Below, in pieces: positions 16,322 through 24,337 of a stretch of DNA of 64,000 bases. How positions within the stretch are numbered: position 1 is the stretch's first letter; each line of letters starts with the position of its first letter. A program made the position numbers and the translations under genes. The notes beneath the pieces are model-generated. The model made no database searches. It was not told the DNA's origin and saw nothing but the letters and a program-made list of their open reading frames with translations. The stretch comes from Desulfosporosinus fructosivorans (GTDB lineage: Bacteria; Bacillota; Desulfitobacteriia; Desulfitobacteriales; Desulfitobacteriaceae). The stretch lies in the NCBI RefSeq assembly GCF_004766045.1, contig NZ_SPQQ01000006.1, positions 310,001 through 374,000 of the forward strand, given 5' to 3'.

Positions 16322-16474
16322 ATGCTTAAGAAAATCAATCGCGTATTAGGGGTTGTATTTATCGGTGTTGTGGCGGTTGCGATGTATGATTTGGACGATA
16401 AGTTAATGGAAAAGGTGGAGCCCTTATTGATAAAACGAGCTCGGCTAAAGGCTGAGGCAGCTCAAAAAGCATAA
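16322..16474 (+). CDS. 50-residue membrane microprotein 1
   Basis: ATG at 16322 with GGAAGGAGAAGG ideally placed; TAA at 16472-16474. Sequence MLKKINRVLGVVFIGVVAVA forms one N-terminal membrane helix, followed by MYDLDDKLMEKVEP and a basic Ala/Lys tail. It shares its plan with the next gene: N-terminal KxxxxxxNVLG/RVLG, hydrophobic helix, conserved DLDD motif, basic tail. Both lie inside the sigma-54 operon, so they are likely structural or accessory membrane peptides of the pathway. No known family was recognised. Confidence 0.75.
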   Translation: MLKKINRVLGVVFIGVVAVAMYDLDDKLMEKVEPLLIKRARLKAEAAQKA

Positions 16475-16529
16475 ACATTGCAAAGTCAGAATTAAAGAGT
16501 AATTTTTTAATGAAAGGGCGATGAGGATA

Positions 16530-16676
16530 ATGAAATTAGTAAAAGGAATTAGTAACGTATTAGGTATTGCCTTTACAACTATTGCTGTTATATATTGGTT
16601 CGATTTGGACGACATGATGATCGCCAAGTCTGCCCCTATGCTCCAAAAACTGGCTGCAAAAAAGGCTGCAAAGTAA
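16530..16676 (+). CDS. 48-residue membrane microprotein 2, paralogue of the previous one
   Basis: ATG at 16530 is preferred over one at 16521 because AAAGGG lies 11 nt upstream of it; TAA at 16674-16676. MKLVKGISNVLGIAFTTIAV is the membrane helix, then YWFDLDDMMIAKSAPMLQKL and an AAKKAAK tail. The shared NVLG/RVLG start, the DLDD motif and the equal length mark a tandem duplication with the 16322 gene. Function is unknown. Confidence 0.75.
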   Translation: MKLVKGISNVLGIAFTTIAVIYWFDLDDMMIAKSAPMLQKLAAKKAAK

Positions 16677-16691
16677 CTACTAATTTGTGAT

Positions 16692-16797
16692 ATCAAGGGA
16701 ACCTTGATTTACCTAGGGGATAAGCCGCTGTGATGACGAGTGTTCCGTCACCGACCCACGATTAAGCCGGATATATTCCCAAGTAAATCAAGATCCC
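16692..16797 (+). ncRNA. Candidate structured RNA / leader of the CdhC-like gene
   Basis: A perfect 10-bp helix CTTGATTTAC (16703-16712) with GTAAATCAAG (16783-16792) is extended by GGGA/TCCC on both sides. It encloses about 56 nt with a TGACG/CGTCA hairpin and two AAGCCG boxes. Upstream, ATCAAGG-GAA-CCTTGAT (16692-16708) would compete for the same strand. The competing pairings suggest a regulatory RNA. No known riboswitch class was recognised. Confidence 0.4.
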
Positions 16798-16848
16798 AGG
16801 GTTTTCGTCAGAAAGAGGAAACCTTATAAGAAGTCAGTATCAAATTTT

Positions 16849-17637
16849 GTGCAGTTACTGAGAAAACTTAATGCAATTAAGGTTATTAGAAAACGCTACA
16901 AAAATATACAAGGGGGGATTGAAATATTTGATCACTATCTTGAACAGGTCGTTGAACTGACCAACGCTAAAGACTTAAGGGCGATCAGTCAATCGTTTGA
17001 CTATGATGAACAACAAATCTGGCCCAGGGTAGAACGACAGATTATTTTAACGCCTGAAACCGCTCTTGAATTAGGGGCTCCACAGACAGAATCTTTAGCC
17101 TTTTTGCTGTGGACGGAAACCCTAGAAGACATCAAGGATGGGCATATCACACTGATCGGCCCTGAACTCAAAGATGCCAACGTAACCCAGGTGCCTTTCG
17201 CCAAGATCATCTTGGTCCACGGGCAGGGATTTAATGAAACGAACGCCTATGAACGTTATCAAGCCATGGATGTCTTAAAGTTTAAACTGAATCTCGACGG
17301 TTATATGTTGCGTTCCATACCCCAAGAAAATAAAGAATGGAGCCGCGTGAGTCATAGTGCCTTAAAATCAGGCTTCTCTTTAAACATATTGGGCAATGAA
17401 ATCATCCGGGAATATAAACAGCTCGCTTATGTTGACGCAGTAGAGATAATCTTTATAACTTCTTCGAAAACAGATATCCAAAGGTTTAAACCCATTGGGA
17501 AAAAAGTTGCTCAAATCACTCAAGCCATGAAAAAAATCATTGATAACCTTGAATATGATTGTGGGACTTGTGATTTTGGAGATGTGTGCAAAGAAGTCGA
17601 TGGTTTAAAAGCAATGCATCAAAAAGCAAAACAATGA
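16849..17637 (+). CDS. Acetyl-CoA synthase (CdhC/AcsB)-like domain protein with C-terminal Cys motif
   Basis: A 262-residue protein. Residues about 65-215 follow the pattern of the CdhC/AcsB beta-subunit domain: ALELGAPQTESLAFLLWTE, DGHITLIGPEL, FAKIILVHGQ, then WSRVSHSALKSGFSL and VDAVEIIFIT. The A-cluster half of true acetyl-CoA synthase is absent. The protein ends instead in C-x2-C-x5-C (C238, C241, C247: CGTCDFGDVC) plus EVDGLKAM. The GTG start at 16849 lacks a strong ribosome site and may depend on the leader RNA. With the CooC-like ATPase in the same operon it may hold or deliver a metal centre. The homology is judged by eye, so the family call is moderate. Confidence 0.6.
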   Translation: MQLLRKLNAIKVIRKRYKNIQGGIEIFDHYLEQVVELTNAKDLRAISQSFDYDEQQIWPRVERQIILTPETALELGAPQTESLAFLLWTETLEDIKDGHITLIGPELKDANVTQVPFAKIILVHGQGFNETNAYERYQAMDVLKFKLNLDGYMLRSIPQENKEWSRVSHSALKSGFSLNILGNEIIREYKQLAYVDAVEIIFITSSKTDIQRFKPIGKKVAQITQAMKKIIDNLEYDCGTCDFGDVCKEVDGLKAMHQKAKQ

Positions 17638-17663
17638 CCACCACGCTTAAGGGAGGTGTGAAA

Positions 17664-18728
17664 ATGGAAAAGAAGACTATGAAGGCATTAGTGTATCATG
17701 GACCGAACCAATTTAGCCTAGATGATGTGCCTGTTCCTAGGATTCTTAAACCCACTGATGCCATTGGCAGAGTGACCCTATCCGCTATCTGCACGAGTGA
17801 TGTTCATATTGTTCATGGTGATATTAAAAATGTTATTACCCCGAAAATTCTTGGTCATGAATTCTGCGTAGAAATAGTCGAAATCGGTTCCGCAGTCACA
17901 GGCTTGCAACCGGGAGACCGGGCTCACGTTTTGCCAGGAACTTTTTGTGGGGAATGTGCTTACTGCAAAATGGGTGTAAATATTCTCTGTAAAAATGATG
18001 ATTCAGGATGCTTCGGGGCCAATGGTCCTGACGGATGCCAGGCAGAATACATCCGTATTCCACTTGCATCAGATTTCTGTATAAAAATCCCTGAAGGACT
18101 GAAAGAAGAAGATGTCATTTTACTCGGCGATATGCTAGCAACTGCTTGGTTTGGGGTTAAGAATGCAAGAGTTCGAGAGGGACAATCCGTAGCGGTCATA
18201 GGTGTTGGACCAGTAGGATTGTGCGCATGTTTGTTAGCGAAAAAAGTATTTGGAGCCAAGCAAGTAATTGCAATTGATATTTTGCAATACAGAGTGGAGC
18301 TTGCCTTAACGGAAGGTATCGCAGACGTTGGGATTAATCCTCATACTGAAGATTTAAGGAGTAAAATCATGCAAGCCACCGGTGGGGGTGTCGATGCCAT
18401 TATAGAAACAGTTGGAATATCTGAAACCCTTAATATGGCTTTTGCTTTCACTAAACCTGGTGGGATTGTTTCAACGGTGGCTATTTTTGCCGAACCAGTT
18501 GAACTCCCTATGCAGGAAATTGTATATAAGAATTTGGAGTTTAGATCTGGTATTCAGTCATGTGAAGGGGTAGCAGAAATGTTGCAGATGATTCAAGATG
18601 GCAAGATAAGTACCAAGTTTATGCAAACCCACAGGGCGCCGCTGAATGCTATCTCAAAAGGGTATGACATCTTTGGCAACAAAAAAGAGGGTTGCGTTAA
18701 ATGGCTTGTTACCCCTTATGAAGAGTAA
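17664..18728 (+). CDS. Zinc-dependent alcohol dehydrogenase (MDR family)
   Basis: A 354-residue NAD(P)-dependent oxidoreductase. Catalytic zinc ligands are in ICTSDVHIVHGD and GHEFCVEI; structural zinc cysteines are in CGECAYCKMGVNILC; the Rossmann motif is VIGVGPVGLCA. ATG at 17664 follows GGGAGGTG. An in-frame upstream start at 17586 lies inside the previous gene and lacks a ribosome site. In this operon it should oxidise a hydroxyl group on the CoA-linked (or pre-activated) substrate. MDR enzymes do this in benzoyl-CoA degradation (6-hydroxycyclohexene-carbonyl-CoA dehydrogenase), but that specific role is only a suggestion. Confidence 0.93.
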   Translation: MEKKTMKALVYHGPNQFSLDDVPVPRILKPTDAIGRVTLSAICTSDVHIVHGDIKNVITPKILGHEFCVEIVEIGSAVTGLQPGDRAHVLPGTFCGECAYCKMGVNILCKNDDSGCFGANGPDGCQAEYIRIPLASDFCIKIPEGLKEEDVILLGDMLATAWFGVKNARVREGQSVAVIGVGPVGLCACLLAKKVFGAKQVIAIDILQYRVELALTEGIADVGINPHTEDLRSKIMQATGGGVDAIIETVGISETLNMAFAFTKPGGIVSTVAIFAEPVELPMQEIVYKNLEFRSGIQSCEGVAEMLQMIQDGKISTKFMQTHRAPLNAISKGYDIFGNKKEGCVKWLVTPYEE

Positions 18729-18795
18729 CCTTCCATAGGGTCAGCTTGGGAACCTATGATGCAAAATTCAAATCGAGGGAGGTTAACCAAATACA

Positions 18796-19563
18796 ATGTC
18801 AAATATCATTGCCTGTTATAAATGGGTATTAGATGAAGCAGATATCAAGATTAATCCAGACCAGTCCATAGACACCAATAAAGCTAAAGGAAAAATAAGC
18901 GACTATGACAAAAATGCAATAGAGGCAGTCGTGCAGGCCGCAAAAACACTGGGGGGAAAAGCTGTAGGGTTGACTTTCGGTAATGCCAAAACTAAACAAA
19001 GCTTAAAGGACGCCCTGTCAAGGGGACTGGAAGAAGGGTACTGGATAAACTCAGAACAAGCGGTAACAGCAGATGGAGCAGTAACGGCTAAGGTCTTGGC
19101 AGCAGCAATAAAAAAAATTGGTGATGTTAGTCTTGTAGTCTGTGCAGAAGGCGCCAGTGATACCTATGCTAGGCAAACAGCACCTAGGGTTGGTGCGGCA
19201 CTGGACTTACCCGTGGTAAGCTCGGTCTGCAAAATGGAGATTAAAGGGAATACCTTAATTGCTCAAAGGAAACTTTATGACTGCCTAGAGACAGTAAAGG
19301 TGGAACTCCCAGCGGTCGTGTCCGTACTACCTGAAACCTGTGTCCCAACTATACCAGGCCTTAAAGCAGTGATGGCTGCAGGAAAAAAACCAATTACTGA
19401 ATACAAGGGTGAGGACCTAGGGGTAGATTTTACTACCAAAACAAAAGTAACAGAAGTCAAAGGCTATGTCATGAATAGAAAAAACATCATCCTTAATGGA
19501 GGACAAGTTGCTGACCAAGTAAATGAATTGGCAACGTTCTTAAGAAAGGAAGGTGTTCTCTAA
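18796..19563 (+). CDS. etfB: Electron transfer flavoprotein beta subunit (FixA-like)
   Basis: A 255-residue ETF beta subunit. It opens IIACYKWVLDEADIKINPD; the AMP/FAD-binding region DYDKNAIEAVVQAAK near 38-52 and the C-terminal recognition region VEVPAVVSVLPE-like (VKVELPAVVSVLPETCVPTI) are present. Its stop overlaps the etfA start (TAATG). Followed by etfA, fixC and fixX, it completes a FixABCX set, a membrane-associated, potentially electron-bifurcating NADH oxidase. That would couple acyl-CoA dehydrogenase electrons or NADH to quinone and ferredoxin. Confidence 0.93.
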   Translation: MSNIIACYKWVLDEADIKINPDQSIDTNKAKGKISDYDKNAIEAVVQAAKTLGGKAVGLTFGNAKTKQSLKDALSRGLEEGYWINSEQAVTADGAVTAKVLAAAIKKIGDVSLVVCAEGASDTYARQTAPRVGAALDLPVVSSVCKMEIKGNTLIAQRKLYDCLETVKVELPAVVSVLPETCVPTIPGLKAVMAAGKKPITEYKGEDLGVDFTTKTKVTEVKGYVMNRKNIILNGGQVADQVNELATFLRKEGVL

Positions 19564-20471
19564 TGGCTGGCATCTACGTTTTTAGTGATAAATTAGACAT
19601 CGCAGCTGAAATAATCAGCTTTGCAAAGCAAACTGGCAAAGAGGTCTTTGCACTCACCTTTACTGAAGAAGCTGCTGCAGAACTAGCTCAACACGGCTCA
19701 AACAAAGTCTATCTGCTCAAAGGAGTCAGCCCAATCGTCGAAAATTACAGTAAATCGATTGCAGAATTTATTACCAAAGAAGGCGCCGAGCTCTTTGTAG
19801 TGGGTGCAACTGCCCGGGGCAGAGATATAGCGGCCAGAGTAGCGGGATATCTCGACTGCGGAATGGTCAGTGATGTTTCATCGCTAAGCTATACAGACGG
19901 AATACTTGTATGCGAGAGAATGTTATACGGTGGTGCGGTTGTGCAAAGTGAAGTGCTGACTGGTTTAAGCGTCGTAACGGTGCCAGCGGGAAAATTTGAA
20001 GTATGCGAAGGTAAATCAGAAATAGTAACTGTTAACCTTGAGGCAGATACCAGAGTCAGCCTCGTGGCAAGGACCCCTATCATCAAAGGTGGAGTAGAAC
20101 TTAATGGGGCTGATAAAATCGTGTGTGTCGGACTGGGTCTCGATAAAGAAGAAGATCTTCAGATGGCAAGAGAGCTAGCAACTGTTTTAGATGCAGAACT
20201 CGGGTGTAGTCGTGGTATTGCTGAGGAAAGACAATGGTTGCCGGTAGAACAATACATTGGCATTTCGGGTGCAGTCATACAACCACAGCTATATCTATCC
20301 ATGGGAGTATCGGGGCAGATACAGCATATGTTTGGGATCCGGGATTCAAAAATCATTGTGGCGATAGACTCCAATGAAAAGGCCCCAATCTTTAGATCGG
20401 CAGACTATGGAATAGTGGGGGATATGTATGAAATTATTCCTCTCTTGACTGAAACTCTGCGAAATATGTAA
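19563..20471 (+). CDS. etfA: Electron transfer flavoprotein alpha subunit (FixB-like)
   Basis: A 302-residue ETF alpha subunit. The N-terminal alpha/beta domain is followed by the C-terminal FAD-binding domain with CSRGIAEERQWLPVEQYIG, GAVIQPQLYLSMGVSGQIQH and KAPIFRSADYGIVGDM, all conserved ETF-alpha signatures. Translation is coupled to etfB by the TAATG overlap. It forms a heterodimer with EtfB and passes electrons between the acyl-CoA dehydrogenase at 22224 and the FixC/FixX pair. Confidence 0.94.
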   Translation: MAGIYVFSDKLDIAAEIISFAKQTGKEVFALTFTEEAAAELAQHGSNKVYLLKGVSPIVENYSKSIAEFITKEGAELFVVGATARGRDIAARVAGYLDCGMVSDVSSLSYTDGILVCERMLYGGAVVQSEVLTGLSVVTVPAGKFEVCEGKSEIVTVNLEADTRVSLVARTPIIKGGVELNGADKIVCVGLGLDKEEDLQMARELATVLDAELGCSRGIAEERQWLPVEQYIGISGAVIQPQLYLSMGVSGQIQHMFGIRDSKIIVAIDSNEKAPIFRSADYGIVGDMYEIIPLLTETLRNM

Positions 20472-20524
20472 ATACGCTCCATCTTGATAGAGGATGCTTA
20501 CATAAAAACAAAGGGGGTGAGAAC

Positions 20525-21817
20525 ACGAGCGAAACAGAAAAATTTGACGCGATCATTATTGGAGCAGGACCAGCAGGATCAGCGTGCGCCTACACCCTGG
20601 CTAAAGCAGGCAAAGCAGTCTTAGTGATTGAAAGGGCAGACACTCCAGGACTTAAGAATGTGACCGGGGGAAGATTTTATACCTATGCCTTAGAAATGGT
20701 AGAGAAAGGTCTAACGCTAGAAGCGCCCCTGGAGAGAAAAGTAACCCACGAACAAATTATGCTGCTGGGGGACAAGCGAGCGATTAGCATTGATTACCAT
20801 GACACTTCATTTAATGAAGAGGGAAAAGTAGCTCAGTCATACACTGTTTTAAGATCTGCGTTTGATGAATGGTTTGCCGGAAAAGCTGAGGAATTGGGAG
20901 CTATAGTAGCCTGCGGCATCAAAGTAGATGATCTTATAACAAAGAACGGAAAAATAGTTGGTGTTATAGCCGGTGAAGATGAGATGTATGCCGACGTGGT
21001 AGTGGCAGCAGACGGCGTCAACGCCTTTATAGCTCAAAAGGCAGGGCTTATTGGGGACATTGAAGGACATGCCGTGGGTGTGGGCATAAAAGAAGTCATT
21101 GAGCTCCCTGCAAAAATTATTGAGGAACGATTTATCTTATCAAAAGATGAAGGGGCAGCCCGTATGATCCTTGGCTGTACGGAAGGAATTCATGGCGGGG
21201 GCTTTCTGTATACGAACAGTGATAGTCTATCTTTAGGGTGTGTTCTCACACCGCAAGAAGTGGTCAACCACGGAAAATCTGTTCATGCCATATTCCAGGA
21301 CATGAAGATGCACCCGACAATATATCCCTTGATTGAGGGTGGAGAGACTGTGGAATACGAGGCACACTTGGTAAGTGAATTGGGTTATCGAGGTATTCCT
21401 AAAAAGCTATATAGAGACGGTTTTCTCATCATTGGGGAATCTGCTGGATTTGTCATTAACACAGGCTACTCAATTCGGGGAATCGACCTTGCCATTTTAT
21501 CTGGTATTGCTGCGGCTAAAGCCATCATAGCCACAAATGATCCAGCTATGGTCGGACAAACCTATATGAATCAACTGGAGATGACGAAGCTGATAGCATC
21601 CATGAAAGCGGTCGACGGGTACTTTGATATGCTAGAAATACCGAGGATATTTTCCGCCTATCCAAAACTAGCGACGGATGTCTTTGGACAGCTTTATCGG
21701 ATGGAGGGTGAAGTTCCGATAAGCATGAAGAAAGAAGTCCTGAGGCTAATCAAGGCAAACGGACTCTCTATTTGGCAGCTGATGAAAGACGGTTTCAAGG
21801 GGGTTAGATCAATATGA
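20525..21817 (+). CDS. fixC: FixC-family flavoprotein, apparent ACG start
   Basis: A 430-residue FAD protein of the ETF:quinone oxidoreductase/FixC family. The N-terminus FDAIIIGAGPAGSACAYTLAKAG is the FAD-binding Rossmann motif and must be included. No ATG, GTG or TTG lies upstream of it in frame within reach. The codon at the expected position is ACG (20525), 4 nt after an excellent AGGGGGTGA ribosome site, followed by AGC GAA ACA GAA, so the peptide would read (M)SETEKFDAIIIG as in relatives. The next in-frame ATG would delete the FAD motif. The end overlaps fixX (ATGA). Confidence 0.88.
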   Translation, partial: TSETEKFDAIIIGAGPAGSACAYTLAKAGKAVLVIERADTPGLKNVTGGRFYTYALEMVEKGLTLEAPLERKVTHEQIMLLGDKRAISIDYHDTSFNEEGKVAQSYTVLRSAFDEWFAGKAEELGAIVACGIKVDDLITKNGKIVGVIAGEDEMYADVVVAADGVNAFIAQKAGLIGDIEGHAVGVGIKEVIELPAKIIEERFILSKDEGAARMILGCTEGIHGGGFLYTNSDSLSLGCVLTPQEVVNHGKSVHAIFQDMKMHPTIYPLIEGGETVEYEAHLVSELGYRGIPKKLYRDGFLIIGESAGFVINTGYSIRGIDLAILSGIAAAKAIIATNDPAMVGQTYMNQLEMTKLIASMKAVDGYFDMLEIPRIFSAYPKLATDVFGQLYRMEGEVPISMKKEVLRLIKANGLSIWQLMKDGFKGVRSI

Positions 21818-22107
21818 ACATTAAAGTAGTAGACCCACCTGAACTCTTGGGGCTGAACAAGTTCAATATTGATGAAGAAGAACCTCATATCCTTTTGGAT
21901 AAAACAATCTGCGAAACGTGTAAAGAAAAACCCTGTCTGGTGGTGTGTCCCGCGGTCCTATACAAGCTGGGTAAAAACGGTGAGATTATGTTTGATTATG
22001 CAGGGTGTCTAGAATGCGGTACATGTCGGTTGATGTGCAAAAACAAAGGTATCATCAAATGGGAATATCCACGGGGGACATTTGGGGTTAGTTTTCGCTC
22101 CAGTTAG
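21814..22107 (+). CDS. fixX: FixX-like 2x[4Fe-4S] ferredoxin
   Basis: A 97-residue ferredoxin-like protein that accepts electrons from FixC. Eight cysteines lie in two runs: ICETCKEKPCLVVCP and GCLECGTCRLMCKNKG, followed by the family ending WEYPRGTFGVSFR. It is coupled to fixC by a 4-nt overlap. It completes the FixABCX-type complex. In nitrogen fixers FixX supplies low-potential electrons to nitrogenase. Here the obvious consumer is the 2-hydroxyacyl-CoA dehydratase-type activase, which is inference. Confidence 0.93.
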   Translation: MNIKVVDPPELLGLNKFNIDEEEPHILLDKTICETCKEKPCLVVCPAVLYKLGKNGEIMFDYAGCLECGTCRLMCKNKGIIKWEYPRGTFGVSFRSS

Positions 22108-22223
22108 ATATTGTGTCAATGATCTGACTTAGTTGTGAAGCAAGGTCAGGTTCAACGAACTAAAGAACGGGCAAGGTCCGCCGAAATATGTAGGATCTAC
22201 TCAATAAATAAGGGGGATTTCAG

Positions 22224-23381
22224 ATGTGGTATATGAACGAAGAAAGACAACTCATGCTTAATGTAGCAAGGGATTTCGTGGAGAAAGAAGTTAAGCCTGT
22301 CGCAATGCAGATAGATCGAACAAGTGAGTTTCCTATGAAACTATTCAAGAGAGCCGGTGAGTTAGGCTTGCTGGGGGTTACAGTGTCGGAGGAATACGGT
22401 GGACTGGGAGGAGATCAGACCACTCTAGCCTTAATCATGGAAGAGATTGCCAAGAGTTTGCCGGTCCTCACAGTAGCCATGGGAGCCCATAGCTTACTGG
22501 CGGGAGGCCTTCTAGATATGCTGGGTACACCTCAACAAAAGAATAAATATCTAGCACCAGCAGCAAGTGGCGAAATTATTTTGGCCTGTGGTTCCACAGA
22601 AGCTGTTGGTGGGTCCAACCAAATTGAATTCACGACTCGTGCGGTATTGGAAGGCGACGAATGGGTATTGAACGGTGGAAAGGTCTTAATTAGTAACATT
22701 GGGGTTGCGGATGTATATGTCGTCCTGGCGATAACAGCCGAAAAAATAGATCCTGTAACTAGAGGGGGCTTCAGCGCTTTTATAATTGAGGCAAATACAC
22801 CCGGCTTGAATGTGGGTAAAGCGGAACACAAGCTCGGATGGCATGGATCAGCGACTGGTAGCATCTCGTTCAAGAATTGTCACCTCCCCAAAGAAAGCCT
22901 TCTGGGACCCTTGGGCGGATGTATGCAGGCAATGTTTGTTAGCGCAACAGCTGAATTTTTGAGTTGCGGTCCCGTGAGCCTAGGCGTAGCAGAAGGTGCG
23001 TACGAGATGGCTCTGAAGTATAGCATGGAGAGGGAGCAATGCGGTCAAAGTATGTTCGATAGATTTCAGGTCACCAGACATAAGCTGGTTAAAATGTATA
23101 CAGAAATCGAATCCCTACGGTCGTTGGTATACAGTACCTATGCCAATAGAGACCAAGGTGAACTTTGCCTGGCAACCGGTCGTATGCTTAAAATCAAGGG
23201 TGCTGAAGTATCAGAATATGTTAGCAGAGAAGCGATTCAATTATTTGGTGGAGTAGGTACCGTCGTTGACACGGGTGTGGAGCGTTTCTGGCGCGATGCA
23301 AAGGTTATGGCAATCGGTGGAGCTTCAGTGGAGGCTCTTATGGATAACATAGCCACATTAATTAAGAACAAGATGGTTTAA
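22224..23381 (+). CDS. Acyl-CoA dehydrogenase
   Basis: A 385-residue FAD enzyme introducing an alpha-beta double bond into an acyl-CoA, with ETF as acceptor. Family motifs: GLLGVTVSEEYGGLGGD, ACGSTEAVGGSNQ, MEREQCGQSMFDRFQVTRHK and QLFGGVGTV. At the position of the usual catalytic Glu of medium-chain enzymes (IYEGTSEIQ) this protein has AIGGASVEA. The Glu in TAEFLSCGPVSLG (E244) lies instead where isovaleryl-CoA and long-chain dehydrogenases keep theirs. A branched, long or cyclic substrate is therefore more likely than butyryl-CoA. ATG follows AAGGGGGAT. Confidence 0.93.
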   Translation: MWYMNEERQLMLNVARDFVEKEVKPVAMQIDRTSEFPMKLFKRAGELGLLGVTVSEEYGGLGGDQTTLALIMEEIAKSLPVLTVAMGAHSLLAGGLLDMLGTPQQKNKYLAPAASGEIILACGSTEAVGGSNQIEFTTRAVLEGDEWVLNGGKVLISNIGVADVYVVLAITAEKIDPVTRGGFSAFIIEANTPGLNVGKAEHKLGWHGSATGSISFKNCHLPKESLLGPLGGCMQAMFVSATAEFLSCGPVSLGVAEGAYEMALKYSMEREQCGQSMFDRFQVTRHKLVKMYTEIESLRSLVYSTYANRDQGELCLATGRMLKIKGAEVSEYVSREAIQLFGGVGTVVDTGVERFWRDAKVMAIGGASVEALMDNIATLIKNKMV

Positions 23382-23425
23382 TTGAATATATCTTGTTAAA
23401 TAAAAATAGAAAGGGGGATATAAAT

Positions 23426-24274
23426 ATGAACGATTATAAGGGAAAAGTTGTAGTCATTACCGGGGCTGCCAATGGAATCGGTAAAGAACTAGCCCGTCAG
23501 TATGCCGCCAAAGGGGCAAAACTCTCACTAGCTGATATTGATGTTGAAAACCTATCAGGCCTGGAAAAAGACCTAAAAGCAAGCGGAGTAGAAGTAAGCA
23601 CTGCTATGTTTGATGTGACGAATTACGGAGCTATGGAAGCCTTTGCGCAGAGAACGTTTGCTACCTATGGCACGGTTGATTTCTTCTTCAATAACGCGGG
23701 GGTTATTTCCGTTGGTTCCATTTGGGATCAGCCTTTACAGGATTGGAAATGGTTAATGGATGTGAATGTCATGGGGATTGTACATGGCATAAAGGCTTTT
23801 GTACCTGCCATGATTAAGCAGGACAAAGAGTGTCGGATCATCAATACTGCTTCTATCGCTGGACTATTAACGGTGGAAAACTCTCCCGCATACGTAGCTA
23901 GTAAGTTTGCATCATTATCGCTTACAGAAGTGCTGGAATTGCAACTCCAGGATGCCGGATCTAAAGTGAAAGCTCATGTGATTTGCCCTGCGGTGGTGGC
24001 CACTGACCTGAATAATTGCCTACGTCACCGTGCCAAGGAGCTTTATAATCCCGAAGATCCCTATTATCAAACGGAAGACTACAAGAAAAGAGATGCGGTC
24101 GTGCAGTCGTCGATGAAACTTGGACTGCCGGTGGAAAAAGCCGTCGAGATCATTATCGAAGGGATTGAAAATGATCAGTTCTATATTCTAACCCACCCAG
24201 TCTATAACCTCGCCATTGTAGCAAGGGCAAATGGTATTGTGGAAGGAATAAGGCCGGCTAAGGTAAAGAGGTAA
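23426..24274 (+). CDS. Short-chain dehydrogenase/reductase
   Basis: A 282-residue NAD(P)-dependent SDR. Motifs: VVITGAANGIGKELA (TGxxxGIG cofactor loop), NNAGV, NTASIAG with the catalytic Ser, and YVASKFA with Tyr and Lys. ATG at 23426 follows AAAGGGGGAT; the longer frame from 23393 has no ribosome site. After the acyl-CoA dehydrogenase and before the crotonase homologue, it would act as a hydroxyacyl-CoA dehydrogenase, as SDRs do in cyclohexanecarboxylate degradation. Substrate is unproven. Confidence 0.92.
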   Translation: MNDYKGKVVVITGAANGIGKELARQYAAKGAKLSLADIDVENLSGLEKDLKASGVEVSTAMFDVTNYGAMEAFAQRTFATYGTVDFFFNNAGVISVGSIWDQPLQDWKWLMDVNVMGIVHGIKAFVPAMIKQDKECRIINTASIAGLLTVENSPAYVASKFASLSLTEVLELQLQDAGSKVKAHVICPAVVATDLNNCLRHRAKELYNPEDPYYQTEDYKKRDAVVQSSMKLGLPVEKAVEIIIEGIENDQFYILTHPVYNLAIVARANGIVEGIRPAKVKR

Positions 24275-24337
24275 GCATATCCAACGCGTAGCATCGACAA
24301 ATTATTACTATATATAAAATAAGAGGAGTGATTGTCA

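Noticed and set aside
11886..17637. CODH/ACS (Wood-Ljungdahl) gene cluster
   Set aside because: CooC-like and CdhC-like proteins are present, but there is no catalytic CODH subunit, no corrinoid protein and no methyltransferase, and the CdhC-like protein lacks the A-cluster half.
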